Source: Streptomyces sp. Sge12
GTDB taxonomy: Bacteria > Actinomycetota > Actinomycetes > Streptomycetales > Streptomycetaceae
Reading direction: 5' to 3'
DNA: 64,000 nucleotides
Assembly (NCBI RefSeq): GCF_002080455.1
Contig: NZ_CP020555.1
Coordinates: 2,666,001 to 2,730,000, forward strand
Made by a program: the position numbers and the translations under genes. The notes under the pieces were generated by a model, which worked only from the letters and a program-made list of their open reading frames with translations, did no database searches and was not told the DNA's origin. Of this stretch, positions 25,092-34,763 are shown piece by piece; within the stretch, counting starts at the first letter, position 1, and each line of letters begins with the position of its first letter.

Positions 25092-28000
25092 GTGCGGGGC
25101 TACGAAAGCCAGGAGAGCCATCAGGCCGAGGCCGACCATCTCTCGCGCTTCGAGGCCGAGATGGAGCGGCTGAAGAAGGAGCGCGGGAAGGCCGTCCAGC
25201 ACGCTGAGGACCTGGGATACCAGGTCGAGGTGCTGCGCGCCAAGCTTCACGAGGTACGACGCTCACTGGCGTCCCGCCCCGCCTACGACGGCGCGGACAT
25301 GGGCTACCAGGCGGAGCAGCTGCTTCGCAATGCCCAGATCCAGGCCGACCAGATGCGCTCGGACGCCGAGCGCGAGCTGCGCGACGCCCGGGCGCAGACC
25401 CAGCGCATCCTCCAGGAGCACGCCGAGCACCAGGCGCGCCTGCAGGCCGAGCTGCACGCCGAGGCCGTCAACCGCCGCCAGCGCCTGGACCAGGAGCTGG
25501 GCGAACGGCGCCAGACCGTCGAGGCCCACGTCAATGAGAACGTGGCCTGGGCCGAGCAGTTGCGCGCCCGTACGGAGGCCCAGGCGCGCCGGCTCATGGA
25601 GGAGTCCCGCGCCGAGGCCGAGCAGGCCCTGAACGCCGCCCGCGCGGAAGCCGCCCGGGTCGCCGAGGAGACCCGGCGCCGGATGGCCGCGGACGCCGAG
25701 GCCGCCCGCGGGGAGGCCGAGGCAACTCTGCTGCGTGCCCGCAAGGAGGCCGAGCGGCTGCTGACCGCCGCCTCCGCGCAGGCCCAGGAGGCCACCGAGC
25801 ACGCGGAGCGGCTGCGCTCCACCACCTCCGCCGAGGCCGAGCACACCCGGCAGCAGACCCTGGACCTCGGCCGGCTGGCCGAATCCCGTGTGCAGGAGGC
25901 CGATTCCGCGCTGCGCGAGGCCCGTGCCGAGGCCGAGAAGCTCCTCGCGGAGGCCAAGGAGAGCTCCACCCGGCAGCTGGCGTCGGCGGAGTCCGTCAAC
26001 GAGCAGCGCACCCGCACCGCCAAGGAGCAGGTCGCCCGGCTGGTCGGCGAGGCCACCAAGGAGGCCGAGGCCCTCAAGGCGGAGGCCGAGCAGGCCCTGG
26101 CCGACGCCCGCGCGGAGGCCGAGCGGCTGCGCGCCGAGGCGGGCGACAGCGCCCGTACGGCCGCGGCCGAGGACATGGCGGCCCAGCTGGCGAAGGCCGC
26201 CCGTACGGCCGAGGACGTACTGAACAAGGCCTCGGAGGACGCCCGGGCCACCACCCGCGCCGCGTCCGAGGAGGCCGAGCGGATCCGCCGCGAGGCCGAG
26301 ACCGAGGCCGACCGGCTGCGCCTGCAGGCGGCAACCACGGCCGACGAGCTCAAGGGCGCCGCGAAGGACGACACCGAGGAGTACCGGGCCCGCACGGTCG
26401 AGCTCCAGGAGGAGGCCCGGCGGCTGCGCGGCGAGGCCGAGCAGCTGCGCGCCGAGGCCGTCGCCGAGGGCGAGCGGATCCGCGGCGAGGCCCGCCGCGA
26501 GGCCGTCCAGCAGATCGAGGAGGCGGCCCGGACCGCCGAGGAACTGCTCGGCAAGGCCAAGGCGGACGCGGACGAGCTGCGCGGCGGGGCGACCGCCGAG
26601 AGCGAGCGGGTGCGCGCCGAGGCCGTGGAGCGGGCCGGCACCCTGCGCAAGCAGGCCGAGGAGACCCTGGAGCGGACCCGTACCGAGGCCGAGCGGCTGC
26701 GCGCCGAGGCCGAGGAACGCGCGGAGAGCGTACGGGCCGAGGCGGACGCCGCGGCGCTCGCCCGGCGCGAGGAGACCGAGCAGGCGCTGGCCGCCAAGCG
26801 CGCGGAGGCCGACGAGGAACTCGTACGGCTGCACACCGAGGCCGAGGGCCGGCTGACGACGGCCGAGCAGACGCTGCGCGACGCCCGCGCCGCGGCGGAG
26901 AACATCCGTCGGGAGACGACGGAGGAGAACGACCGGCTGCGTGCCGAGGCGGCGGAGCGGATCCGTACCCTCCAGACGCAGTCGGAGGCCGAGGCCGACC
27001 AGCTGCGCACCGACGCGGCCCAGGACGCTGGCCGGGTCCGCGCGGAGGCCGAGCAGTCCGCCGTGCGGCTGCGCGGCGAGGCCGAGGCCGAGGCGGAGCG
27101 GGTGCGCTCCGAGGCGCAGGAGACCGCGGACCGGCTGCGCGCGGAGGCGAAGGCCGCCGCCGAGCGGGTCGCCGAGGAGGCCGCGGAGGCGCTGGCCGCC
27201 GCCCAGGAGGAGGCCGCCCGGCGCCGCCGGGAGTCCGAGGAGACCCTTGCGTCGGCGCGGACCGACGCGGACAGCGAGCGGGCCCAGGCCCGCGAGCAGA
27301 GCGAGGAACTGCTGGCGCAGGCCCGCAAGCGCTCCGAGGAGGCGCAGGCCGAGGCGGTCTGGCTGACCGAGGAGGCCGAGCGGCGCGCGTCGGAGGTCGT
27401 GTCGGCGGCGGAGGCCACGGCCCAGCAGGTGCGGGACTCCGTGGCCGGGCTGCACGAGCAGGCCGAGGAGGAGATCGCCGGGCTGCGCAACGCCGCCGAG
27501 CACGCGGCGGAGCGTACGAAGTCGGAGGCCGAGGAAGAGGCCGGCCGGGTCCGCGGCGACGCCTACGCGGAGCGGGAGCGGGCCACCGAGGACGCCAACC
27601 GGGTCCGCAGCGAGGCGCGGGCCGAGACGGACGCGGCGAAGGCGCTGGCGGAGCGGACGGTCGGCGAGGCGATCGCCGAGGCGGAGCAGCTGCGCAGCGA
27701 CACCGCCGAGTACGCCCAGCGGGTGCGTACGGAGGCCACGGACGCGCTGGCCGCCTCGGAGCGGGACGCGGCCCGGACCCGGGCCGACGCCCGGGACGAC
27801 GCGAACCGCATCCGCGGCGAGGCGGCGGAGGCCCTGGAGACCGCCCGCGCCGAGGGCGCCCGGATCACGGCCGAGGCGGCCGCGGAGGCCGAGCGGCTCA
27901 CCGAGGAGACCCGGGCGGCGAACGCGGCCACGGTCGCCGACGCCGAGGCGGAGGCCGCGCGGATCACCGCCGAGGCGGCGGAGGCCGCCGAGGCCACCCG

Positions 28001-29648
28001 CGCCGAGGCCGCGAACATCCTGGACGAGGCCCGGGCCGACGCCAACCGGCTGCGCACCGAGGCCGCGGAGCAGATCGACCGGCTCATCACCGAGGCTTCG
28101 GCGGAGGCCGACCGGCTCACCGAGGAGACCCGGGCGGCGAACGCGGCGACGGTCGGCGAGGCGGCTGCGGAGGCCGAGCGGCTCACCACCGCGGCGACCC
28201 GGCTCAAGGCGCAGGCGGCCGAGACGCTGGCGAGTGCCGAGCGCGACGCCGCGCGGATCATGGTCGACTCGCGTGCCGAGGGCGACCGGCTGATCGACGA
28301 GACCCGTGTGGCCAACGAGGCCACCGTCGGCGAGGCCGCGGCCGAGGCCGAGCGGCTGCGCGCCGAGGCGGCCCGGGAGCTGGACGACGCCCGTGCGGAG
28401 GGCGGCCGGATCATCGGCGAGGCCACCGCGGAGGCGGACCGGGTCACGGTCGCGGCGAACGAGACCCTGGCGGGCGCCGAGCGCGATGCCGAGCAGACGC
28501 TGGACGAGGCGCGCGCCGAGGCGAACCGGCTGCGCACCGAGGCGGCCGAGCAGGCGGACCGGCTCGTCACGGAGGCCGTGTCCGAGACGGAGAAGCTCAC
28601 CGAGCAGACCCGCAAGGACAACGAGCGCACGGTCGGCGAGGCGGCCGCCGAAGCCGAGCGGCTGCGCGCGGAGGCGTCCGAGGCGCTGTCCTCGGCGCAG
28701 GAGCACGCGACCCGCACCCGGTCGGAGGCCGAGCGGGTCAAGGCGCAGGCGGCCGCCGAGGCGGAGCGCATCCGCAGCGGGGCGCGTACGGAGTCCGAGC
28801 GGCTGCTGGACGAGGCCCGCGAGGCGGCCAACAAGCGCCGCAGCGAGGCCGCGGAGCAGGTCGACCGGCTCATCACGGAGGCTTCCGCGGAGGCCGAGAA
28901 GCTGACGACCGACGCCCAGCAGCAGGCCCTCGCCGCCACCACGGCGGCCGAGGAGCAGGCCGACGCGATGGTCGACGCGGCCCGCAAGGAGGCCGTGCGG
29001 ATCACCTCGGAGGCGACCGTCGAGGGCAACTCCCTGGTGGAGAAGGCCCGTACGGACGCAAACGAGCTGCTGGTGGGGGCGCGCAGCGATGCGGCTGCCA
29101 TAAGAGAACGGGCGGAGGAGCTGCGCGGCCGCGTCGAGGGCGAGGTCGAGGAGCTGCACGAGCGGGCCCGCCGGGAGTCGGCCGAGCAGATGAAGTCGGC
29201 CGGCGAGCGCGTGGACAAGCTGGTGCGCGCGGCGACGGAGCAGAGCGTCGAGGCCGAGGCGAAGGCCAAGGAGCTGGTGTCGGACGCGAGCAGCGAGGCG
29301 AGCAAGGTGCGCATCGCCGCGGTCCGCAAGGCGGAGGCGCTGCTCAAGGAGGCCGAGCAGAAGAAGGCGGAGCTGGCCCGGGAGGCCGAGAGCGCGCTCG
29401 CGCAGGCCAAGGCGGAGGCCGAGCAGCTCGTCGACGAGGGTCGCCGCGAGCTGGAGGTGCTGGTGCGCCGTCGTGAGGACATTCAGGCCGAGATCTCCCG
29501 TGTCCAGGACGTTCTTGAGGCGTTGGAATCATTCGAGGCGCCTTCGGGCGGCGGAAAGCCGGCGGTCGGCGGTCAGGGCGCGGGGGGCGTGAAGGCCGGA
29601 GCGACAGCAGGTTCCACTCGTTCGGGTGGCAAGGCGTCGGACGGGTAG
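25092..29648 (+). CDS. scy: Scy, giant coiled-coil polarity protein
   Basis: About 1518 residues, nearly all charged Ala/Glu/Arg-rich coiled coil without membrane spans. Scy is known in Streptomyces as a scaffold of the tip-organising centre that works with DivIVA and FilP to set hyphal growth sites. The N-terminus RGYESQESHQAEADHLSRFE and the stretch HAEDLGYQVEVLRAKLHEVR are the conserved Scy head; the rest is repeated units such as AEAERLRAEA and ATVGEAAAEAERL. GTG 25092 is chosen because the family begins with RGYESQE; GTG 25056 and TTG 25050 are in frame. The C-terminal 30 residues are Gly/Ser-rich. It is longer than the about 1326 residues I recall for S. coelicolor Scy. Confidence 0.92.
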   Translation: MRGYESQESHQAEADHLSRFEAEMERLKKERGKAVQHAEDLGYQVEVLRAKLHEVRRSLASRPAYDGADMGYQAEQLLRNAQIQADQMRSDAERELRDARAQTQRILQEHAEHQARLQAELHAEAVNRRQRLDQELGERRQTVEAHVNENVAWAEQLRARTEAQARRLMEESRAEAEQALNAARAEAARVAEETRRRMAADAEAARGEAEATLLRARKEAERLLTAASAQAQEATEHAERLRSTTSAEAEHTRQQTLDLGRLAESRVQEADSALREARAEAEKLLAEAKESSTRQLASAESVNEQRTRTAKEQVARLVGEATKEAEALKAEAEQALADARAEAERLRAEAGDSARTAAAEDMAAQLAKAARTAEDVLNKASEDARATTRAASEEAERIRREAETEADRLRLQAATTADELKGAAKDDTEEYRARTVELQEEARRLRGEAEQLRAEAVAEGERIRGEARREAVQQIEEAARTAEELLGKAKADADELRGGATAESERVRAEAVERAGTLRKQAEETLERTRTEAERLRAEAEERAESVRAEADAAALARREETEQALAAKRAEADEELVRLHTEAEGRLTTAEQTLRDARAAAENIRRETTEENDRLRAEAAERIRTLQTQSEAEADQLRTDAAQDAGRVRAEAEQSAVRLRGEAEAEAERVRSEAQETADRLRAEAKAAAERVAEEAAEALAAAQEEAARRRRESEETLASARTDADSERAQAREQSEELLAQARKRSEEAQAEAVWLTEEAERRASEVVSAAEATAQQVRDSVAGLHEQAEEEIAGLRNAAEHAAERTKSEAEEEAGRVRGDAYAERERATEDANRVRSEARAETDAAKALAERTVGEAIAEAEQLRSDTAEYAQRVRTEATDALAASERDAARTRADARDDANRIRGEAAEALETARAEGARITAEAAAEAERLTEETRAANAATVADAEAEAARITAEAAEAAEATRAEAANILDEARADANRLRTEAAEQIDRLITEASAEADRLTEETRAANAATVGEAAAEAERLTTAATRLKAQAAETLASAERDAARIMVDSRAEGDRLIDETRVANEATVGEAAAEAERLRAEAARELDDARAEGGRIIGEATAEADRVTVAANETLAGAERDAEQTLDEARAEANRLRTEAAEQADRLVTEAVSETEKLTEQTRKDNERTVGEAAAEAERLRAEASEALSSAQEHATRTRSEAERVKAQAAAEAERIRSGARTESERLLDEAREAANKRRSEAAEQVDRLITEASAEAEKLTTDAQQQALAATTAAEEQADAMVDAARKEAVRITSEATVEGNSLVEKARTDANELLVGARSDAAAIRERAEELRGRVEGEVEELHERARRESAEQMKSAGERVDKLVRAATEQSVEAEAKAKELVSDASSEASKVRIAAVRKAEALLKEAEQKKAELAREAESALAQAKAEAEQLVDEGRRELEVLVRRREDIQAEISRVQDVLEALESFEAPSGGGKPAVGGQGAGGVKAGATAGSTRSGGKASDG

Positions 29649-29843
29649 CCAAATGCCCAACGATGTGTGCACCTGATGAAGGTTCAGGCGAACGAGTGAC
29701 AAGCGTTCTGCTGTCTTGCCACTCAAAAGGGGTGTCATTGTCCAGATCAAACGCGGATTGACTCGATGACACGCCGTCTGGGCGCCTAGGATTCCCCTAA
29801 CACCTCACGTAGCACCTCATCGGTCTCATTCGACAGGAACCCC

Positions 29844-30782
29844 ATGAGCGACACTTCCTCCCCCTTCGGCTTCGAGCTCGTGCGGCGTGGTTACGACCGT
29901 GGTCAGGTGGACGACCGCATTACCAAGCTGGTCTCCGACCGCGACAGCGCCCTTGGACGTATCAACTCTCTGGAAAAGCGGATCGAGGAGTTGCACCTCG
30001 AGACGCAGAACGCCCAGGCCCAGGTGAACGACGCCGAGCCGTCGTACGCCGGCCTCGGCGCCCGGGTCGAGAAGATCCTGCGGCTGGCCGAGGAGGAGGC
30101 GAAGGACCTGCGCGAGGAGGCCCGTCGCGCGGCCGAGCAGCACCGCGAGCTCGCCGAGTCGGCCGCCCAGCAGGTGCGCAACGACGCCGAGTCGTTCGCC
30201 GCCGACCGCAAGTCGAAGGCGGAGGACGAGGGCGTCCGCATCGTCGAGAAGGCCAAGGGCGACGCGTCGACCCTGCGCGCCGAGGCCCAGAAGGACGCGG
30301 CCTCCAAGCGTGAGGAGGCCGACGCGCTGTTCGAGGAGACCCGCGCCAAGGCCGCCCAGGCCGCCGCGGACTTCGAGACCAACCTGGCCAAGCGCCGTGA
30401 GCAGTCCGAGCGCGACCTGGCCTCCCGTCAGGCCAAGGCCGAGAAGCGTCTCGCGGAGATCGAGCACCGCGCCGAGCAGCTGCGCCTGGAGGCCGAGAAG
30501 CTCCGTACGGACGCCGAGCGCCGGGCCCGCCAGACCGTGGAGACCGCGCAGCGCCAGGCCGAGGACATCGTGGCCGACGCCAACGCCAAGGCGGACCGGA
30601 TCCGCAGCGAGTCCGAGCGCGAGCTGGCGGCGCTCACCAACCGCCGCGACTCGATCAACGCGCAGCTGACCAACGTCCGCGAGATGCTGGCGACGCTCAC
30701 CGGTGCGGCCGTCGCGGCGGCCAACCCGATCGTGGACGACGAGCCCGTCACGCGCGGCGTCCCGGCGCAGCAGAGCCGCTGA
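29844..30782 (+). CDS. filP: FilP, intermediate-filament-like protein
   Basis: 312 residues, close to the length known for FilP, which forms cytoskeletal networks giving hyphae stiffness and interacts with DivIVA and Scy. It has a short N-terminal head with FELVRRGYDRGQVDDRI (residues 9-25, a DivIVA/GpsB-like membrane-pole motif), then continuous coiled coil to about residue 285, and a short tail. ATG 29844 follows CAGGAACCCC. A 195-base gap with AT-richer sequence separates it from scy and could hold its own promoter. Confidence 0.95.
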   Translation: MSDTSSPFGFELVRRGYDRGQVDDRITKLVSDRDSALGRINSLEKRIEELHLETQNAQAQVNDAEPSYAGLGARVEKILRLAEEEAKDLREEARRAAEQHRELAESAAQQVRNDAESFAADRKSKAEDEGVRIVEKAKGDASTLRAEAQKDAASKREEADALFEETRAKAAQAAADFETNLAKRREQSERDLASRQAKAEKRLAEIEHRAEQLRLEAEKLRTDAERRARQTVETAQRQAEDIVADANAKADRIRSESERELAALTNRRDSINAQLTNVREMLATLTGAAVAAANPIVDDEPVTRGVPAQQSR

Positions 30783-30822
30783 TCACCGGCGGGTCGTACG
30801 CGGTATCCGCCGTGCGCCCGAT

Positions 30823-30865
30823 CGAGGGCCCTATGTCACCCTTTAGAGGTGGCGTAGGGCCCTCG
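30823..30865 (+). terminator. Hairpin between filP and the first ABC gene
   Basis: CGAGGGCCCTA (30823-30833) pairs perfectly with TAGGGCCCTCG (30855-30865), and the loop contains a CACC/GGTG mini-stem. It lies between filP and the next gene and ends 20 bases before that ATG, so it could be a filP terminator or an operator. Confidence 0.55.
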
Positions 30866-30884
30866 GGCGTTCTAGCGTGGCCGC

Positions 30885-31880
30885 ATGATCGAGCTTGAGG
30901 GCCTTACCAAACGATTCGGTACGACGACCGCCGTGGACCACCTCAGCTTCCAGATCCGGCCGGGTGTGGTGACCGGCTTCCTGGGCCCGAACGGCGCGGG
31001 CAAATCGACGACGATGCGCATGATGCTCGACCTCGACAATCCGACCAGCGGCACGGTCAGGGTGTACGGGAAGCACTACCGCGACCTGTCGGAGCCGCTG
31101 AAGCACGTCGGGGCGCTGCTGGACGCGAAGGCCATGCACGGTGGCCGAACTGCGTACAACAACCTCCTCTGCCTGGCCCAGTCGAACCGCATCCCGCGGC
31201 AGCGGGTCGACGAGGTGCTGGACCTGGTCGGCCTGACGGCCGTGGCGAAGAAGAAGTCCAAAGGATTTTCGCTCGGAATGAGCCAACGGCTGGGAATCGC
31301 CTCCGCATTGCTGGGCGATCCGGAAATCCTGATGTTCGACGAGCCCGTCAACGGCCTGGACCCCGAGGGAATTCTCTGGATCCGCAATCTGATGAAGGGC
31401 CTGGCGGCGGAAGGAAGGACGATCTTCGTGTCGTCCCACCTGATGAGCGAAATGGCGCTGACCGCGGACCATTTGGTCGTCATCGGACAGGGAAAGCTGC
31501 TGGCAGACCTGCCGATGGCCGATTTCATCCAGCAGAACTCGCGCAGCTACGTCCGGCTGCGCTCGCCGCAGCAGGAACGGCTGAAGGACCTCCTGCACGA
31601 GTCCGGGATCAATGCCGTCAGCGTTCCCGCCACCGGCACCCTGGAGATCGACGGGGTGAGCGCGGAGCAGCTCGGCGAGCTGGCCGCCCAGCACCAGATC
31701 GTGCTGCACGAACTCAGCCCGCAACGGGCATCACTGGAGGAAGCGTTCATGCGTATGACGGCGGACTCCGTCGAGTACCACGCCCACGCACCGGGCATGG
31801 CTGCCGACAACCCGGCCCGGCCGGCCGACGTCCCCGCCTGGGGCGCCGGCCACACCGCGACGCACAGGGCCGGTGAGTGA
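30885..31880 (+). CDS. ABC transporter ATPase (pair 1)
   Basis: 331 residues: Walker A GPNGAGKST (34-42), signature SLGMSQRLG, Walker B region EILMFDEPVNGLDPEG and a switch histidine in SSHLMSEMA. The domain order and C-terminal extension match the BcrA/NatA-type ATPases that drive drug, bacteriocin or sodium export. The stop overlaps the GTG of the permease (GTGA). It is clearly paralogous to the ATPase at 32800. Between about 31250 and 31540 codons ending in A or T are much more frequent than in the surroundings. The substrate is unknown. Confidence 0.93.
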   Translation: MIELEGLTKRFGTTTAVDHLSFQIRPGVVTGFLGPNGAGKSTTMRMMLDLDNPTSGTVRVYGKHYRDLSEPLKHVGALLDAKAMHGGRTAYNNLLCLAQSNRIPRQRVDEVLDLVGLTAVAKKKSKGFSLGMSQRLGIASALLGDPEILMFDEPVNGLDPEGILWIRNLMKGLAAEGRTIFVSSHLMSEMALTADHLVVIGQGKLLADLPMADFIQQNSRSYVRLRSPQQERLKDLLHESGINAVSVPATGTLEIDGVSAEQLGELAAQHQIVLHELSPQRASLEEAFMRMTADSVEYHAHAPGMAADNPARPADVPAWGAGHTATHRAGE

Positions 31881-32653
31881 GCATGGCCTTCACCGCCGTC
31901 CTTCAGTCCGAGTGGACCAAGATCCGCACGGTCGCCTCCACCAGCTGGACCCTCGCCCTCGTCTTCCTCGTCACCGTCGGGTTCGCCGCGCTGTTCAGCG
32001 CCACGTTCGATCCGAACAACCTGAACGCGGCCCAGCGGGCCACCTTCGACCCCACCGCCACGAGCCTCAGCTCGATGCAGCTCGGCCAGCTGGCCATGAT
32101 CGTCTTCGGTGTGCTGGTCGTGAGCACCGAGTACAGCACGGGCATGATCCGCACCTCGCTGGCCGCCGTACCCCGTCGGGAGCACTTCCTGCTCGGCAAG
32201 ATGGCGGTCGCGACGGCGCTGGCCCTGGCCGTGGGGCTGCTGACCAGCTTCGCGTCGTTCTTCCTCACCCAGGCGCTCCTCGGTGACCTCGGCATCGGGA
32301 TCGGCGAGGAGAACGTGCTGCGCGCCGTGACCGGCGCCGGACTGTACCTGGCACTGCTGGCCCTCTTCTGCATGGGCGTGGCGGCCATGCTGCGCAGTTC
32401 GGTCGCCGCCATCAGCGTCCTGGTCCCCTTCTTCCTGATCGTCTCGAACCTCCTCGTGAGTTTCGAGGCGACGCGTACGGTCGGCCAGTACCTGCCGAGC
32501 AATGCCGGGGGGCGGATCATGCAGGTCGTGCCCAACGCGTTCGACAGCCCCGAAACTCCGTACGGCCCGTGGGGCGGCTTCGGGATCCTGGTCCTGTGGA
32601 CACTGGCCGCGGTACTGGGGGGCTACGCCGTCCTCCGCAAGAGGGACGCCTGA
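31877..32653 (+). CDS. ABC-2 type permease (pair 1)
   Basis: 258 residues with about six hydrophobic spans, starting MAFTAVLQSEWTKIRTVAST, a common head for permeases of this ATPase class (SEWTKxRT). Later spans include LYLALLALFCMGVAAMLRSS. GTG 31877 overlaps the ATPase stop; ATG 31883 is a likely alternative with GGTGAG upstream. It forms the membrane part of the exporter with the ATPase just before it. Confidence 0.88.
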   Translation: MSMAFTAVLQSEWTKIRTVASTSWTLALVFLVTVGFAALFSATFDPNNLNAAQRATFDPTATSLSSMQLGQLAMIVFGVLVVSTEYSTGMIRTSLAAVPRREHFLLGKMAVATALALAVGLLTSFASFFLTQALLGDLGIGIGEENVLRAVTGAGLYLALLALFCMGVAAMLRSSVAAISVLVPFFLIVSNLLVSFEATRTVGQYLPSNAGGRIMQVVPNAFDSPETPYGPWGGFGILVLWTLAAVLGGYAVLRKRDA

Positions 32654-32799
32654 CCTCCCACCCCCGTACTACGGGAGATCCCCGGGTCGGCCTCAGGGGC
32701 GGCTCAGGGATCCGGGCGGGGACGGAACCGTAGGAAGCTCGTTATCCTCTTAACCCTTACGCGGGCGAAAGTCGTCCCGGCCTGGTAAGGGGCAGCAAG

Positions 32800-33930
32800 A
32801 TGATCGAGGCAGTCGGCCTGACCAAGCGCTATGGCGCGAAGACCGCCGTCGACCAGCTGTCCTTCCAGGTCAAGCCCGGTCACGTCACCGGATTCCTGGG
32901 GCCCAACGGCTCCGGCAAATCCACCACCATGCGCATGATCGTGGGCCTGGACCGGCCCACGTCCGGTCACGTCACGATCAACGGCCGGCCCTTCCGGGAC
33001 CTGCCGAACGCCCAGCGGCACGTCGGCGCCCTGCTCGACGCCAAGGCCGTGCACGGCGGCCGCCGGGCCCGCGCCCACCTGCTCTCCATCGCCCAGCTCT
33101 CCGGGATCCCGGAGAAGCGGGTGGACGAGGTGCTGGCCGTGGTCGGCCTCCAGGACGCCGCCCGGCAGCGCACGAAGGGCTTCTCGCTCGGCATGGGCCA
33201 GCGGCTCGGCATCGCCACCGCCCTGCTCGGCGATCCGCAGGTGCTTCTGTTCGACGAGCCGGTCAACGGCCTCGACCCCGAGGGCATCCTCTGGGTCCGC
33301 AACCTCATGCGCCGCCTCGCCTCCGAGGGCCGCACCGTCCTCGTCTCCTCCCATCTGATGAGCGAGATGGCGCTGACCGCCGACCACCTGATCGTGATCG
33401 GCCGGGGGCGCCTGCTGGCCGATATGGGCACCCAGGAGTTCATCGCGCACAACTCGGCCGGATTCGCTCGGGTACGCGCGGCCGACACTGATCGCGATGG
33501 CCGGGAGACGCTGGGCAGGGCCCTCACCAAGGCGGGCGGACGGGTCCTCCAGGAGCCCGACGGAACACTGCGCGTGACCGGGCTGGAGCTGCCGCAGATC
33601 TCGGACCTCGCGCACGGGGCCGGCGTACGGCTGTGGGAGCTGTCACCGCACCGGGCCTCGCTGGAGGAGGCGTACATGCGGATGACCCAGTCCTCGGTCG
33701 AGTACACCTCCACCGATGACCCGCGGGCCGAGCTGTGGGAACCGGAGCCGCTCTCCGTCCCCGCGTGGGAGGACGAGGTACCGGCCTCCCCCCAGGTTCC
33801 GCAGACGGGCTTCTACGCTCCCCCGCCGCCCGGCGCGGGCGGGCAGCCCTTCCTGATGCCGAGCAACCCCGGCGAGCTGGCGAGCACGTCCGGGAACCCC
33901 TCCCCGAACACCCCCGAGGACACCCGATGA
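32800..33930 (+). CDS. ABC transporter ATPase (pair 2)
   Basis: 376 residues, colinear with the first ATPase: Walker A GPNGSGKST (34-42), signature SLGMGQRLG, Walker B VLLFDEPVNGLDPEG and SSHLMSEMALTADHL. It differs by a Pro/Ala/Glu-rich C-terminal extension of about 65 residues after the EYTSTDDPRAELWEPEP region. The 146-base gap before it contains AT-richer sequence (GTTATCCTCTTAACCCTTAC), a plausible promoter. Its codon usage is uniformly G/C-ending, unlike part of pair 1. Confidence 0.93.
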   Translation: MIEAVGLTKRYGAKTAVDQLSFQVKPGHVTGFLGPNGSGKSTTMRMIVGLDRPTSGHVTINGRPFRDLPNAQRHVGALLDAKAVHGGRRARAHLLSIAQLSGIPEKRVDEVLAVVGLQDAARQRTKGFSLGMGQRLGIATALLGDPQVLLFDEPVNGLDPEGILWVRNLMRRLASEGRTVLVSSHLMSEMALTADHLIVIGRGRLLADMGTQEFIAHNSAGFARVRAADTDRDGRETLGRALTKAGGRVLQEPDGTLRVTGLELPQISDLAHGAGVRLWELSPHRASLEEAYMRMTQSSVEYTSTDDPRAELWEPEPLSVPAWEDEVPASPQVPQTGFYAPPPPGAGGQPFLMPSNPGELASTSGNPSPNTPEDTR

Positions 33931-34763
33931 CCCCGACGACCACGACGGCGGAGCAGCACGGGAGCTACAGCTCCCCCCTGGCCACGCCGCGGCCGCACCT
34001 GGGACACGCCCTGGCCTCGGAGTGGACCAAGCTGGTCTCGCTCCGCTCCACCCTGTGGACGCTGGGCTCGCTCGTGGTGATCGTCGTCGGCGTCGGCCTG
34101 ACCGTCGTCGCGCAGACCGCGGACGCGGACTTCGCGCAGATCAACTTCACCACGCCCGCCCTGATCGGCCTGCTGGTCGGCCAGCTCGCGGTGATCGTCC
34201 TCGGCGTGCTGACCATCAGCTCGGAACACGGCACCGGGCTGGTGCGGACCACCTTCACGGCCGCCCCCGACCGGCACCGGGTGCTGACCGCGAAGTACCT
34301 CGTCTTCAGCATGACGGCCTTCGTCACCACCACCCTGTCGGTCTTCACCGTCGGGGTCGCCGCGGCGGTCGTGCGCGGCGGCACCGCGTCCGGCCCGCAC
34401 GCGGCCGGCGAGTGGTTCGGGGCGCTGCTCGGCTGCGGCTACGTCACCCTGCTCGGCGTGCTCGCGCTCGCGATCGGCGCGCTCGTGCGGCACTCGGCCG
34501 GAGCCATCGCCGTGATGCTGGGCCTGGTCACGCTGCCCCCGGTGATCGGCGGCATGCTCAGCATGTGGGTGGCCGTCGAGCCCATCGGGCGGCTCATCCT
34601 GCGGCACAACGTGCCGGTGGCGATGATGCAGCTGTTCGGCCTGCCGGAGGGCGGCGACCTCGGCCCGTCGCCGAGCAACTTCGCGCACCTGGCGCTGATC
34701 GTGGTGATCGCCGGCGCCGCGGTGGCCGGCTCGTACGTGGTCGTCGGCCGCCGGGACGTCTAG
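33927..34763 (+). CDS. ABC-2 type permease (pair 2)
   Basis: 278 residues, about six spans, with the same SEWTKLVSLRSTLWTLGSL head as permease 1, preceded by a 30-residue Thr/Ser-rich N-terminus. ATG 33927 overlaps the ATPase stop (ATGA), so the pair is coupled. Its stop codon abuts the dispersed palindromic element at 34764. Confidence 0.88.
   Translation: MTPTTTTAEQHGSYSSPLATPRPHLGHALASEWTKLVSLRSTLWTLGSLVVIVVGVGLTVVAQTADADFAQINFTTPALIGLLVGQLAVIVLGVLTISSEHGTGLVRTTFTAAPDRHRVLTAKYLVFSMTAFVTTTLSVFTVGVAAAVVRGGTASGPHAAGEWFGALLGCGYVTLLGVLALAIGALVRHSAGAIAVMLGLVTLPPVIGGMLSMWVAVEPIGRLILRHNVPVAMMQLFGLPEGGDLGPSPSNFAHLALIVVIAGAAVAGSYVVVGRRDV

Noticed and set aside
25600..29100. Repetitive DNA suggestive of a tandem array or CRISPR
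   Set aside because: The repeats follow the codons of a coiled-coil protein with no constant repeat-spacer unit. No CRISPR array was seen anywhere in the window.
25263..29159. Long open frame of about 1298 codons antisense to scy
   Set aside because: It is Leu/Gly/Arg-rich and has no ribosome site; it is the mirror of the Ala/Glu/Arg repeat codons of scy in GC-rich DNA. Scy itself has a known family and consistent codon bias.
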